Made by a program: the position numbers and the translations under genes. The notes under the pieces are model-generated. The model was not told the origin of the DNA. It did no database searches and saw nothing but the letters and a program-made list of their open reading frames with translations. Source: Bacteroidales bacterium (GTDB taxonomy: Bacteria; Bacteroidota; Bacteroidia; Bacteroidales; Prolixibacteraceae). Taken from it: a stretch of 64,000 nucleotides of DNA. The stretch covers positions 62,001-126,000 of the forward strand of contig JAAYDJ010000039.1 of the NCBI GenBank assembly GCA_012729335.1. The letters run 5' to 3'. Shown here piece by piece: positions 9,561 to 17,373 of the stretch (position 1 is the first letter of the stretch; every line of letters starts with the position of its first letter).

Positions 9561-10190
9561 ATGAGCATAGAATCAAAGGATTACAATACCAGCCGGAAAA
9601 AACTGGCCCTTCCCGAATACGGCAGAAACGTCCACAACATGGTGGATCTTCTCCTGCATATGGAAGACCGCGACCGGCGAACCAGGGCGGCGCACGTTCT
9701 GATCGACATCATGGGCAACCTCAATCCCTACCTGCGCGACGTGCCCGATTTCAAGCATAAGCTCTGGGATCACCTGGCCATCATGGCCAATTTCAAGCTT
9801 GACATCGACTATCCCTATGACCCGCCCAAACCGGAGATCCTCCTGGAAAAACCCAACAGGGTGCCCTACTGCCAGCGCGACATCAAACATCGGCATTACG
9901 GCCACACCATGGAACTGATGCTTAAAAAGGCGATGGAATTCGAGGAAGGCAAAGAAAAGGACGTGCTGATTTACCAGCTGGCCAACCATATGAAAAAATC
10001 CTACCTGGCCTGGAACAAGGATGCCGTGGAGGATGACAAGATTCTTGACGACCTCAGGCTGATGTCGGGAGGGGCATTGACCTACCCCGGGATGGAGCTG
10101 GCCGACGTGAAAAACAATGTTCCCCGGCCGCAGCAATACCCTGTGAAACAGAAAAGCAACCGCAAGGGCAACCAGCAAAAGAGGCACTGA
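9561..10190 (+). CDS. DUF4290 domain protein
   Basis: This is a 209-residue soluble protein of a Bacteroidota-restricted family. Internal motifs include LPEYGRNVHNMV near the N-terminus and YCQRDIKHRHYG in the centre, with a basic, disordered tail. No signal peptide or membrane segment is present. The start chosen (MSIESKD) lies downstream of the -7 element, which excludes the longer reading to 9513. It sits 19 bases before murA, a pairing I recall as common in the phylum, so a role near cell-wall synthesis is possible. Nothing in the sequence gives an activity. Confidence 0.85.
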   Translation: MSIESKDYNTSRKKLALPEYGRNVHNMVDLLLHMEDRDRRTRAAHVLIDIMGNLNPYLRDVPDFKHKLWDHLAIMANFKLDIDYPYDPPKPEILLEKPNRVPYCQRDIKHRHYGHTMELMLKKAMEFEEGKEKDVLIYQLANHMKKSYLAWNKDAVEDDKILDDLRLMSGGALTYPGMELADVKNNVPRPQQYPVKQKSNRKGNQQKRH

Positions 10191-10209
10191 CCCCTCACCG
10201 CGACATCTG

Positions 10210-11514
10210 ATGGCTGCATTTACAATTGAAGGGGGTCACCGTCTCAGCGGTGTCCTGGAACCCCAGGGGGCCAAGAACGAAGCGCTTCAGGTCTTGTGTG
10301 CCACCCTGCTCACCGACCAGAAGGTGACCATCACCAATATTCCCGAAATCAGGGATGTGCTTCGTCTTATCGGGCTTCTGGAAGGTCTGGGGGTACAGGT
10401 GACCCGTCATTGCAAAGGGGAGTATTCCTTTGTGGCAGCCCATGCCGCCCCCGGATACCTCCAGACCCCCGAATTTGCCGCCCAGGCCTCCAGCCTGCGG
10501 GGTTCGATCATGATCCTGGGGCCATTGCTGGCCCGCTTCGGACGGGGGTACATTCCCCAGCCCGGCGGCGACAAAATCGGAAGACGGCGCGTCGACACCC
10601 ATTTCCTGGGATTTCAGGCCCTGGGGGCTACCTTCGATTTCGACGCACAGCACCACCGGTTCACGGTGACCGCCCCCCGATTACGGGGCGCCGCCATGCT
10701 CCTGGAGGAGGCTTCCGTGACCGGCACCGCCAACATCATCATGGCCGCCGTTCTGGCTGAAGGCACCACCACCATCTATAATGCCGCTTGTGAACCCTAC
10801 GTGCAGCAACTCTGCAGGATGCTCACAGCCATGGGCGCCCGGATTGAAGGGACCGGGTCCAACCTGCTGACCATACACGGAGTGACCTCCCTGAAGGGAT
10901 GCCACCATACCATCCTTCCCGACATGATTGAGGTGGGCAGCTTTATTGGCCTGGCGGCCATGACCGCCTCGGCCATCACCATCCGGAATGCCGGAGTGGC
11001 TCATCTGGGACTGATCCCCGGGGCCTTCCGCCGCCTCGGCATCACCCTCGATACCCATGGCGACGACCTGGTGATCCCCGCCAACGACCATTATGAGATC
11101 GAAAGTTATCTCGACGGCTCCATCATGACCATCGCCGATGCCCCCTGGCCCGGGCTTACCCCCGACCTGCTCAGCGTCTTTCTGGTGGTGGCCACCCAGG
11201 CCAAGGGAAGCGTTCTGATCCACCAGAAAATGTTTGAAAGCCGCCTTTTCTTCGTCGACAAACTCATCGACATGGGGGCCCAGATCATCCTTTGCGATCC
11301 CCACCGTGCCACGGTCATCGGCCTTGACCGCACCCACTGCCTCAGGGCCACCAACATGACCTCCCCCGACATCCGTGCCGGCATTGCCCTGCTCATCGCC
11401 GCCATGTCGGCCAAAGGAACCAGCCGCATCGACAACATCGAACAGATCGACCGCGGCTATGAAAACATCGAAGGCCGCCTCAACGCCATCGGCGCCAAAA
11501 TTCGCAGGGCATAA
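10210..11514 (+). CDS. murA: UDP-N-acetylglucosamine 1-carboxyvinyltransferase (MurA)
   Basis: MurA makes the first committed peptidoglycan step: transfer of enolpyruvate from PEP to UDP-GlcNAc in the cytoplasm. The protein is 434 residues, normal for the family. The PEP/UDP-GlcNAc loop QGAKNEALQ carries K22 and N23, and SSLRGSIMILGPLLARFG is the conserved helix after it. The active-site loop reads PGGDKIGRRRVD, so Asp121 occupies the place of the usual Cys (Cys115 in E. coli). Asp at this site is known to keep activity and make the enzyme insensitive to fosfomycin. It is read with the DUF4290 gene. Confidence 0.96.
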   Translation: MAAFTIEGGHRLSGVLEPQGAKNEALQVLCATLLTDQKVTITNIPEIRDVLRLIGLLEGLGVQVTRHCKGEYSFVAAHAAPGYLQTPEFAAQASSLRGSIMILGPLLARFGRGYIPQPGGDKIGRRRVDTHFLGFQALGATFDFDAQHHRFTVTAPRLRGAAMLLEEASVTGTANIIMAAVLAEGTTTIYNAACEPYVQQLCRMLTAMGARIEGTGSNLLTIHGVTSLKGCHHTILPDMIEVGSFIGLAAMTASAITIRNAGVAHLGLIPGAFRRLGITLDTHGDDLVIPANDHYEIESYLDGSIMTIADAPWPGLTPDLLSVFLVVATQAKGSVLIHQKMFESRLFFVDKLIDMGAQIILCDPHRATVIGLDRTHCLRATNMTSPDIRAGIALLIAAMSAKGTSRIDNIEQIDRGYENIEGRLNAIGAKIRRA

Positions 11515-11572
11515 CCCCTCCACTTTGGCACAATGGTTGTAAGCGCAAACAGAAATTGAAGTACACAGACAT

Positions 11573-12097
11573 ATGAAGAAGACTCTTTTTTTAGTGGCCC
11601 TCGCGCTGCTCGTGGTCCTGGGTAACACCGCCCGGGCCGACAATCCGGTCCTGGGCACCCAGGTGGGCAACCTGGCTCCCGAAATCCACGAAAAAACCCC
11701 CGACGGCAAAATGATGAAACTGTCGCAGACCAGGGGAAAGGTGGTGCTTATTGATTTCTGGGCCGCCTGGTGCGGCCCCTGCCGCAGGGAAAACCCCATC
11801 GTAGTGGCCGCCTATCATAAATACAAAGACAAGAAGTTCCAGAACGGCAAGGGATTTACCGTTTTCAGCGTGTCTCTTGACCGGGATGCCGCCGCCTGGA
11901 AAAAGGGAATCGCCGACGACAAACTCGAGTGGCCTTACCACGTCAGCGACCTGAAATACTGGCAAGCGAAGTATGCCGCCGTCTATGGTGTGCGTTCCAT
12001 TCCCCGGAACTTCCTGATCGACGGCAACGGGGTCATTATCGCCCGTGACCTCCGCGGCCCGGCCCTGGAAGCCACCCTGGAGAAACTGCTCAAATAG
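11573..12097 (+). CDS. Exported TlpA/ResA-like thioredoxin-fold protein
   Basis: This 174-residue protein has a signal peptide (cleavage near ARADN) and one thioredoxin fold with the active site WAAWCGPCRREN. The LAPEIHEKTPDGK strand and the VYGVRSIPRNFLID cis-Pro segment are typical of the AhpC/TSA-Redoxin TlpA group. It should act in the periplasm, or on the outer leaf of the inner membrane, as a thiol-disulfide reductase. It may keep cytochrome or other Cys residues reduced. It follows murA at 58 bases and could share that transcript. No specific substrate can be assigned. Confidence 0.88.
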   Translation: MKKTLFLVALALLVVLGNTARADNPVLGTQVGNLAPEIHEKTPDGKMMKLSQTRGKVVLIDFWAAWCGPCRRENPIVVAAYHKYKDKKFQNGKGFTVFSVSLDRDAAAWKKGIADDKLEWPYHVSDLKYWQAKYAAVYGVRSIPRNFLIDGNGVIIARDLRGPALEATLEKLLK

Positions 12098-12190
12098 ACC
12101 GGCTTCCCTTCACCCGGAAAACCCTTTCCATGGCCTCCCGGTTTTTTTGCCACTCCCCCACCCCTTTTGTCAGCCTGGATGCCCCGCCCT

Positions 12191-12225
12191 GCACTTCCTG
12201 ACACCCCGGTTCAGGCAGGAAGTGC
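12191..12225. promoter_or_regulatory. Inverted repeat upstream of grpE, possible operator
   Basis: GCACTTCCTG (12191-12200) and CAGGAAGTGC (12216-12225) form a perfect 10-base inverted repeat with a 15-base spacer, about 70-100 bases before the grpE start. It overlaps the start of a second small dyad, TGCCAATTTGGC. No CIRCE element (TTAGCACTC-N9-GAGTGCTAA) is present. It could bind a heat-shock regulator or be the stem of an RNA hairpin. Confidence 0.4.
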
Positions 12226-12292
12226 CAATTTGGCGGAGCTACCCCATTGGCAGACTATTTGATTGCCGGAAGTAAACCAACATGGCGCAGCA

Positions 12293-12922
12293 ATGAGTGA
12301 ACAAAAAACAAGAAAAGAAGAACATATGACCAATCAGGAACAGGAGACCATCCCTCAGGAAGAGAAGGAAACGGCGACCACCGGCCAGGCTGCCACCCAC
12401 GAAGCAGGGACAGAAGCAACGGATGGTAAACAGAAAAAAGAACACCAGAAGCATAAAAAGGAGAAACCTTCGGAGAAGATAGTGGAACTGGAGGAGGCCC
12501 TCGAGGGAATGAAAGACAAACATCTCAGGTTGCAGGCCGAATTTGACAATTTCAGGAAGCGTACCCTGCGTGAAAAAGCCGACCTGATCAAATCGGGGGG
12601 AGAGAGTGTGCTCACCGCCATTCTTCCCATTGTCGACGACTTCGAGAGGGCCCTGGTATCTATGCAGGAAATGGCCGACGAGGATCCCTCCAAGGTGGGG
12701 TTCCTGCTTATATACAATAAATTCCGTGATTTTCTGAAGAACAACAATGTCAGGGAGATTGAAGCGGCCGGGCAGCTCTTTGATGTAGACCGTCATTTTG
12801 CGGTGACGACCATTCCCTCCCCAACGGAGGAACTTAAAGGGAAAATCATCGACGTCATTGAAAAGGGGTATACCCTGAACGACAAAGTGATCCGCTTTGC
12901 GAAAGTAGTCATCGGAGAATAA
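12293..12922 (+). CDS. grpE: Nucleotide exchange factor GrpE
   Basis: GrpE releases ADP from DnaK and works with DnaJ in protein folding. The first 60-70 residues are charged and disordered (Glu/Lys/Thr-rich). A long coiled coil follows (LEEALEGMKDKHLRLQAEFD), then the conserved KADLIKSGGE...ILPIVDDFERAL segment and the beta-wing ending DKVIRFAKVVIGE. The start is uncertain: ATG 12293 is preferred, and ATG 12326 (MTNQEQ) is also possible and has a purine-rich run before it. A four-codon ATG at 12282 ends in a TGA that overlaps ATG 12293. dnaJ starts 10 bases downstream. Confidence 0.93.
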   Translation: MSEQKTRKEEHMTNQEQETIPQEEKETATTGQAATHEAGTEATDGKQKKEHQKHKKEKPSEKIVELEEALEGMKDKHLRLQAEFDNFRKRTLREKADLIKSGGESVLTAILPIVDDFERALVSMQEMADEDPSKVGFLLIYNKFRDFLKNNNVREIEAAGQLFDVDRHFAVTTIPSPTEELKGKIIDVIEKGYTLNDKVIRFAKVVIGE

Positions 12923-12931
12923 AGAGACACC

Positions 12932-14089
12932 ATGGCCAAAAGAGACTATTACGAAGTTCTGGAAGTGTCCAAAAATGCCACTGCCGAGGAGATCAAGAAA
13001 GCTTACCGGAAGAAGGCCATCCAGTATCATCCCGACAAGAACCAGGGGGACAAGGGTGCCGAGGAGAAGTTCAAGGAGGCGGCCGAGGCGTATGAGGTTT
13101 TAAGCAATCCGGAGAAAAGGAGCCGCTATGACCAGTTCGGGCATGCGGGTGTGGGAGGTTCCGGAGGGTTCAGCGGCGGAGGCATGTCGATGGATGACAT
13201 CTTCTCGATGTTCGGGGATGTCTTTGGCGATGCCTTCGGGGGCTTCGGAGGCTTCGGCGGTTTCGGCGGAAGCCGGGGCAGGAGCGGCCGCCGTGTCAAC
13301 CGCGGCTCCGATCTGCGTGTGAAGGTCACCCTCACCCTGAAAGAGGTGGCCACCGGCGTGGAGAAAAAAATCAAGGTCAAGAAATATGTCGCCTGTCATC
13401 ATTGTAACGGTACAGGCGCCCAGGACGGCTCCTCCTTTAATACCTGCAGTACCTGTCACGGGAGCGGGCATGTGACCCGGATTGCCAATACCCTTCTGGG
13501 CCAGATGCAAACCACCACGACCTGTCCGTCCTGCCAGGGGGAAGGCCAATCGATCACCAATAAGTGTGTGCACTGCAACGGCGAAGGTGTCGTCAGGGAG
13601 GAAGAGGTCATCTCCATCAGGATTCCTGCGGGGGTAGGCGAAGGCATGCAACTCAACGTCTCGGGCAAGGGGAATACCGGCCGCAGGGGCGGCGTCAACG
13701 GCGACCTGCTCATCGTCATCCACGAGGAAGAACACCCGGAACTCATCCGCGACAACAACAACCTGATTTACACCCTTTACTTATCCTTCCCGCAGATCAT
13801 CCTGGGTTACACCGCCGAGATTCCCACCGTCGACGGAAAGGTCAAAGTAAAAATAGACCCGGGAACGCAGCCCGGGAAAGTACTGCGGCTTCGCGGCAAG
13901 GGACTTCCCGACGTCAACGGCTATGGCCGCGGCGATCTGCTGGTCAGGGTACACGCCTGGGTACCCCAGAAACTCACCTCCGAGGAAAGAAAAACCCTTG
14001 AGAAACTGCTGGACTCCCCCTCCTTTAAGGGCGGCCCTTCGGATTCCGAAAAAAGCTTCTTTGAGAAAATGAGGGACATCTTTGAATGA
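12932..14089 (+). CDS. dnaJ: Chaperone DnaJ
   Basis: This is a full-length type I Hsp40 co-chaperone of 385 residues. The J domain holds HPDKNQGDK near residue 31. A Gly/Phe-rich linker (repeated GGFGGFGG) follows. The zinc region has four CxxCxGxG-type motifs: [24 protein letters not shown] and CVHCNGEG. The C-terminal substrate domain ends with [14 protein letters not shown]. It stimulates DnaK ATPase and hands over unfolded substrates. It is directly behind grpE; dnaK itself is not in the window. Confidence 0.97.
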   Translation: MAKRDYYEVLEVSKNATAEEIKKAYRKKAIQYHPDKNQGDKGAEEKFKEAAEAYEVLSNPEKRSRYDQFGHAGVGGSGGFSGGGMSMDDIFSMFGDVFGDAFGGFGGFGGFGGSRGRSGRRVNRGSDLRVKVTLTLKEVATGVEKKIKVKKYVACHHCNGTGAQDGSSFNTCSTCHGSGHVTRIANTLLGQMQTTTTCPSCQGEGQSITNKCVHCNGEGVVREEEVISIRIPAGVGEGMQLNVSGKGNTGRRGGVNGDLLIVIHEEEHPELIRDNNNLIYTLYLSFPQIILGYTAEIPTVDGKVKVKIDPGTQPGKVLRLRGKGLPDVNGYGRGDLLVRVHAWVPQKLTSEERKTLEKLLDSPSFKGGPSDSEKSFFEKMRDIFE

Positions 14090-14094
14090 CCCTC

Positions 14095-14127
14095 ATCCTT
14101 TCCGGAGTATCCCATACCGGAAAGGAT
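14095..14127 (+). terminator. Hairpin between convergent dnaJ and GH105 genes
   Basis: ATCCTTTCCGG (14095-14105) pairs perfectly with CCGGAAAGGAT (14117-14127) over an 11-base loop, just past the dnaJ stop. The T run after it is weak (TTGCTCATCTTTT). It could stop transcription from both sides. Confidence 0.65.
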
Positions 14128-14146
14128 TGCTCATCTTTTCAGCTCT

Positions 14147-15241
14147 TCAGAAAAGCTTGATCACTTCGCTTCCGGCGAGGAGGTAAGCCCCGGTGCCGTA
14201 GACTTCCCAGCTTTCGGCCGAAAAGTTCTTGCGTGGGTCGGCGCCAATGGGTTGGACCCATCCCACGCGGCCGTCGGGCTGCAGAAGGGAATGAAGGCCT
14301 GTCCAGGCCCTTCTCACCACCGGCAGGAAAACCTCCCTGTCAAGAAGTCCGTTGTTTACGCCCCAGGCCAGCGCATAACAATAGAATCCCGAGCCACTGG
14401 CTTCTCCTCCGGGGTAAGCTTCAGGATCGAGAAGGCTGGCGCGCCACAAACCGTCGGCACACTGCAGGGTGGCGATCTTCACGGCCATCTCCCTGAAATG
14501 TTCCTCATAGAAAGGCCTGAGCGGGTAATCGGAGGGAAACTCTTTCAGAATTCGGGCCAGTCCGGCCAAAACCCAGCCGTTGCCCCGTGACCAGAAAATC
14601 TTCTGTCCGTTGGCTTCCGTAAGCGTATTGATCCCCGGCTCACCCCATTTATAGTTGAGATCGCGGGCATATAAATGCTCCTCTTTGTCGTACAACAGGT
14701 CATATGTTTCCCTGAAGAGGCGGTCACTTAATCCCAACAGGGAGGTGTCGCCCAGGGTGATTCCCAGCTTTACGAAGGCCGGAGGTCCCATGAAAAGGGC
14801 GTCGCACCACCACCAGGTGATACGTTCAATGCCTTTGGCCGGAAAGGGCGTTTTCCGGAACCGCTCCAGGGTCTGACGAAAAGGGGCGATCATGGCCGGA
14901 TCCTTGACCACCCGGTAGAGGTCGACATAGGTCTGAGCGATGACGTGGTCGTCGGCATGGTGAAGCCGGGGGCCCGGTTTCCATGCATTGGCGCGCCCCA
15001 TCTCTTCCATAGCTTTCATGAGCCCCGGGGAACCCGTGCTCTCCCATGCTGCAAACACCCCGGCATAAAAGGCCCCGTTGGTCCAGTCAAACAGGTTGTG
15101 CTTGGGATTCTGTAGCTGCCATTCCGCAGCCCTGAGCATATTCCTGCGAATCTGCCGGTCCCTGAAAATACGTTTCCCATCCTGGCCGGCCGCCGTCATG
15201 ACCACCACGACCAGGAGTAACCCCATAAGTAAGCGCTTCAT
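14147..15241 (-). CDS. Exported glycoside hydrolase, GH88/GH105 type (unsaturated rhamnogalacturonyl hydrolase-like)
   Basis: The 364-residue protein has a signal peptide (cleavage near TAAGQD) and the (alpha/alpha)6-barrel pattern of YteR/YesR-like enzymes. These remove the unsaturated uronic sugar left by polysaccharide lyases. Recognisable segments are DWTNGAFYAGVFAAWE, HHADDHVIAQTY, WWWCDALFMGPPAF (with the catalytic Asp), FWSRGNGWVLAGL and SGFYCYALAWGVNNG. It should act in the periplasm on pectin- or glycosaminoglycan-derived oligosaccharides. No SusCD pair or polysaccharide-utilisation neighbours are present, so the substrate is open. Confidence 0.87.
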   Translation of the reverse strand: MKRLLMGLLLVVVVMTAAGQDGKRIFRDRQIRRNMLRAAEWQLQNPKHNLFDWTNGAFYAGVFAAWESTGSPGLMKAMEEMGRANAWKPGPRLHHADDHVIAQTYVDLYRVVKDPAMIAPFRQTLERFRKTPFPAKGIERITWWWCDALFMGPPAFVKLGITLGDTSLLGLSDRLFRETYDLLYDKEEHLYARDLNYKWGEPGINTLTEANGQKIFWSRGNGWVLAGLARILKEFPSDYPLRPFYEEHFREMAVKIATLQCADGLWRASLLDPEAYPGGEASGSGFYCYALAWGVNNGLLDREVFLPVVRRAWTGLHSLLQPDGRVGWVQPIGADPRKNFSAESWEVYGTGAYLLAGSEVIKLF

Positions 15242-15358
15242 CCTTTATAATTTTGTGCGTATTTAGTAAATGCGATGTACCCGGTCCGGTCACTTCAACC
15301 GCGGAGTGTGGGTGTTCTCCGGCGGGGCGTTGCAGGAAGCCTGGCAGCCGGTAAATGG

Positions 15359-16228
15359 TCATAGCGGCCGGGCAACCATAATACCTGTGGCCATTTTGCT
15401 CGAAGCAAGATATTCCTGCAGGCTCTGCTCCGAGACCACCACCTTGTTCACTGCCGAACTGGCATGGACAAACCGGAGGCTGTTCCCCACCCTGCAGGCT
15501 ATGACCACATGGGTCACGTCAAGACCCTCGATGCCGGTGGTTATACCCAGGATATCCCCGTCACTGATGCGGGCTTCCACCCCGGAAAGCCGGTTGAGGG
15601 GTACAAACCAGGTCATACGCTGACTGATTTCCTGTTCGATCAGGGCCATCTCCCCTACCAGGGCAGGGTCCTCCTTCAGCACAGGATAACTGTCGGGATG
15701 GGTGCTCATGAAATTGACCTGGTTGGGAACCACCAGGTGGGTAATCTCCTGCGAGAGACTCTCCACCATTTTCCGGGCATCGTTGTCATAAATCCAGTCG
15801 CTGAAATAGTGCAGACGTGAAAGGTATCCGTTACGGATCCCCCCGCGGTAACGGATTTTCTCCAGCTGTTCGGTAAAAACCTCAAAACCGGGTTTTTTCA
15901 TTTGGAGGGTACGGGCCAGGGCCAGGCAGTTCTCGGCAAACGTGGTGCAATCCATCTCCCTGAGGTTCACAACCAGCTTCTCTTCAGGACCGTTTTCCAG
16001 GGTGTGGGCTACATAGGGCGTTCCCACAAAATGAAGGGCGATTTCCCTGACCAGAAAACCGGTTTCCGATTTGGCCAGAGGAGCAAACTTCTGCAGAACC
16101 TGTTCCACGATCTCCCTGTCGGAAGGGTGACAAATCAATGCATTCCCATCACCGTCGGGAGCCGTCGCTTTTCCCTGGCATGAAAATGCCATAAAAAGAA
16201 TGATGACGAAGTAGAATAACCGTTCCAT
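15359..16228 (-). CDS. DUF1460 lipoprotein, N-acetylmuramoyl-L-alanine amidase-like
   Basis: The start at 16228 (MERLFYF) is chosen over 16282 because it gives a short lipoprotein signal with lipobox FMAFSC, so the protein is about 289 residues. DUF1460 proteins are papain-like cysteine enzymes, some shown to cut the amide bond between anhydro-MurNAc and the peptide. The conserved EMDCTTFAENCLAL carries the likely nucleophile Cys, and DVTHVVIACR the likely His. It would sit on a membrane facing the periplasm and take part in peptidoglycan recycling or remodelling. It is followed leftward by the GH105 gene; no shared function is obvious. Confidence 0.82.
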   Translation of the reverse strand: MERLFYFVIILFMAFSCQGKATAPDGDGNALICHPSDREIVEQVLQKFAPLAKSETGFLVREIALHFVGTPYVAHTLENGPEEKLVVNLREMDCTTFAENCLALARTLQMKKPGFEVFTEQLEKIRYRGGIRNGYLSRLHYFSDWIYDNDARKMVESLSQEITHLVVPNQVNFMSTHPDSYPVLKEDPALVGEMALIEQEISQRMTWFVPLNRLSGVEARISDGDILGITTGIEGLDVTHVVIACRVGNSLRFVHASSAVNKVVVSEQSLQEYLASSKMATGIMVARPL

Positions 16229-16303
16229 GGTTTTTTCAAAGTCTGGCATGTAAATATAATCAGAAAGTGAATAGCCCGGCACGGGAGGGAGTATAAATCG
16301 CCC

Positions 16304-17350
16304 TCAGAGGCGCAATCCCTCCAGGAGGGAGATGTAGCGTAGCGCTCCGTGGGTAATTTCGCTGCGAAGAATAAACTCGCCGGCCGTATGGGAACGGGCT
16401 GAATCGCCCGGGCCGATTTTCACCGAAGGATAGGGGATGACCGCCTGATCGGAGGTGGTGGGTGACCCGAAAAGGGGTATTCCCAGTTCCCGGGCTCTGC
16501 ACACCACGGGATGGCCGGGGGAAATCCCCGAGGAGTTGAGCCTGAACGACCGGGGCTTTACTTCCGAGCCGATCAGACCGGTGATGATCCGGAAGGCCTC
16601 TTCATTGCGGTAATGCTCATTGGTGCGCACATCGGCGATAAACCGGCAGGTATCGGGGATGACATTGTGCTGGGTTCCTGCCTCAATTTGGGTGACTGTT
16701 ATTTTCACGGGCCCCAGCAATTCGGAACCAAGGGGAAACCTGTAACTTCTCAGCAGGGTGATATCGTCGAGGGCTTTGTAGAGGGCGTTTTCGCCCTCGT
16801 TGCGTGCGGCATGGCCAGCCCTTCCCCGGGCGGTACAGTCAAGGACCAGAAGTCCTTTCTCGGCGATGGCCATTTCCATCCGGGTAGGCTCTCCTACGAC
16901 CACCAGGTCGGCGGGGGGCAACACCTCCAGGAGAGAGCGGATCCCTCCCTCCCCGGAATTCTCTTCTTCGGCGGTGGCCGCAAAAACCAGGTTAAAGGGG
17001 AGGTCCCGCAGCGGGTGAAAATGGAGGAAGGCGGCCAGCAGGGCCACCACGGAAGCCCCGGCATCGTTGCTCCCCAGTCCGGTGATGCGGTCACCCTCCT
17101 CGACCGGCATATAGGGATCGGTGTCCCAGCCGCTGGCAGGCTTCACCGTATCGATGTGGGAGTTGAACCAGACCACCGGCTTCCCCTCTTCAAAAAAGAG
17201 GTTGACAGCCCAGGTGTTGTTCCCCGAACAGCTGTAAAGGATTCCCTCTTTCTGCAGAAATGTACGCAGAACGGCGGCGGCTTGCTCCTCCCTGCCGCTC
17301 AGGGAAGGAACCGCGATGAGCGACTTGAGTAAGGTGATGTATTTTTCCAT
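16304..17350 (-). CDS. argE: M20 family deacylase, probable N-succinyl/N-acetyl-citrulline deacylase (ArgE-like)
   Basis: This is a zinc peptidase-fold enzyme of about 348 residues. Metal and catalytic segments are WFNSHIDTV (His, Asp), GLGSNDAGAS (bridging Asp), AATAEEENSGEGG (Glu-Glu) and VGEPTRMEMAIAEKG. In Bacteroidota an enzyme of this group removes the acyl group from acyl-citrulline in arginine synthesis. That fits the succinylornithine carbamoyltransferase encoded at 40 kb in this window. The start is either ATG 17350 or a GTG at 17377 that overlaps the stop of the upstream cytochrome synthase gene in GTGA. A DapE-like or peptidase role cannot be ruled out from sequence alone. Confidence 0.8.
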   Translation of the reverse strand: MEKYITLLKSLIAVPSLSGREEQAAAVLRTFLQKEGILYSCSGNNTWAVNLFFEEGKPVVWFNSHIDTVKPASGWDTDPYMPVEEGDRITGLGSNDAGASVVALLAAFLHFHPLRDLPFNLVFAATAEEENSGEGGIRSLLEVLPPADLVVVGEPTRMEMAIAEKGLLVLDCTARGRAGHAARNEGENALYKALDDITLLRSYRFPLGSELLGPVKITVTQIEAGTQHNVIPDTCRFIADVRTNEHYRNEEAFRIITGLIGSEVKPRSFRLNSSGISPGHPVVCRARELGIPLFGSPTTSDQAVIPYPSVKIGPGDSARSHTAGEFILRSEITHGALRYISLLEGLRL

Positions 17351-17373
17351 ATTCAGATTGACTGAAGGGGATT

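Noticed and set aside
10681-11799. Leftward open frame spanning the murA-tlpA junction
   Set aside because: It overlaps two confident genes on the opposite strand and shows no domain.
12230-12275. Sigma-54 promoter (TGGCA...TTGAT) before grpE
   Set aside because: The GC of the -12 element reads GA and the flanking bases are poor.
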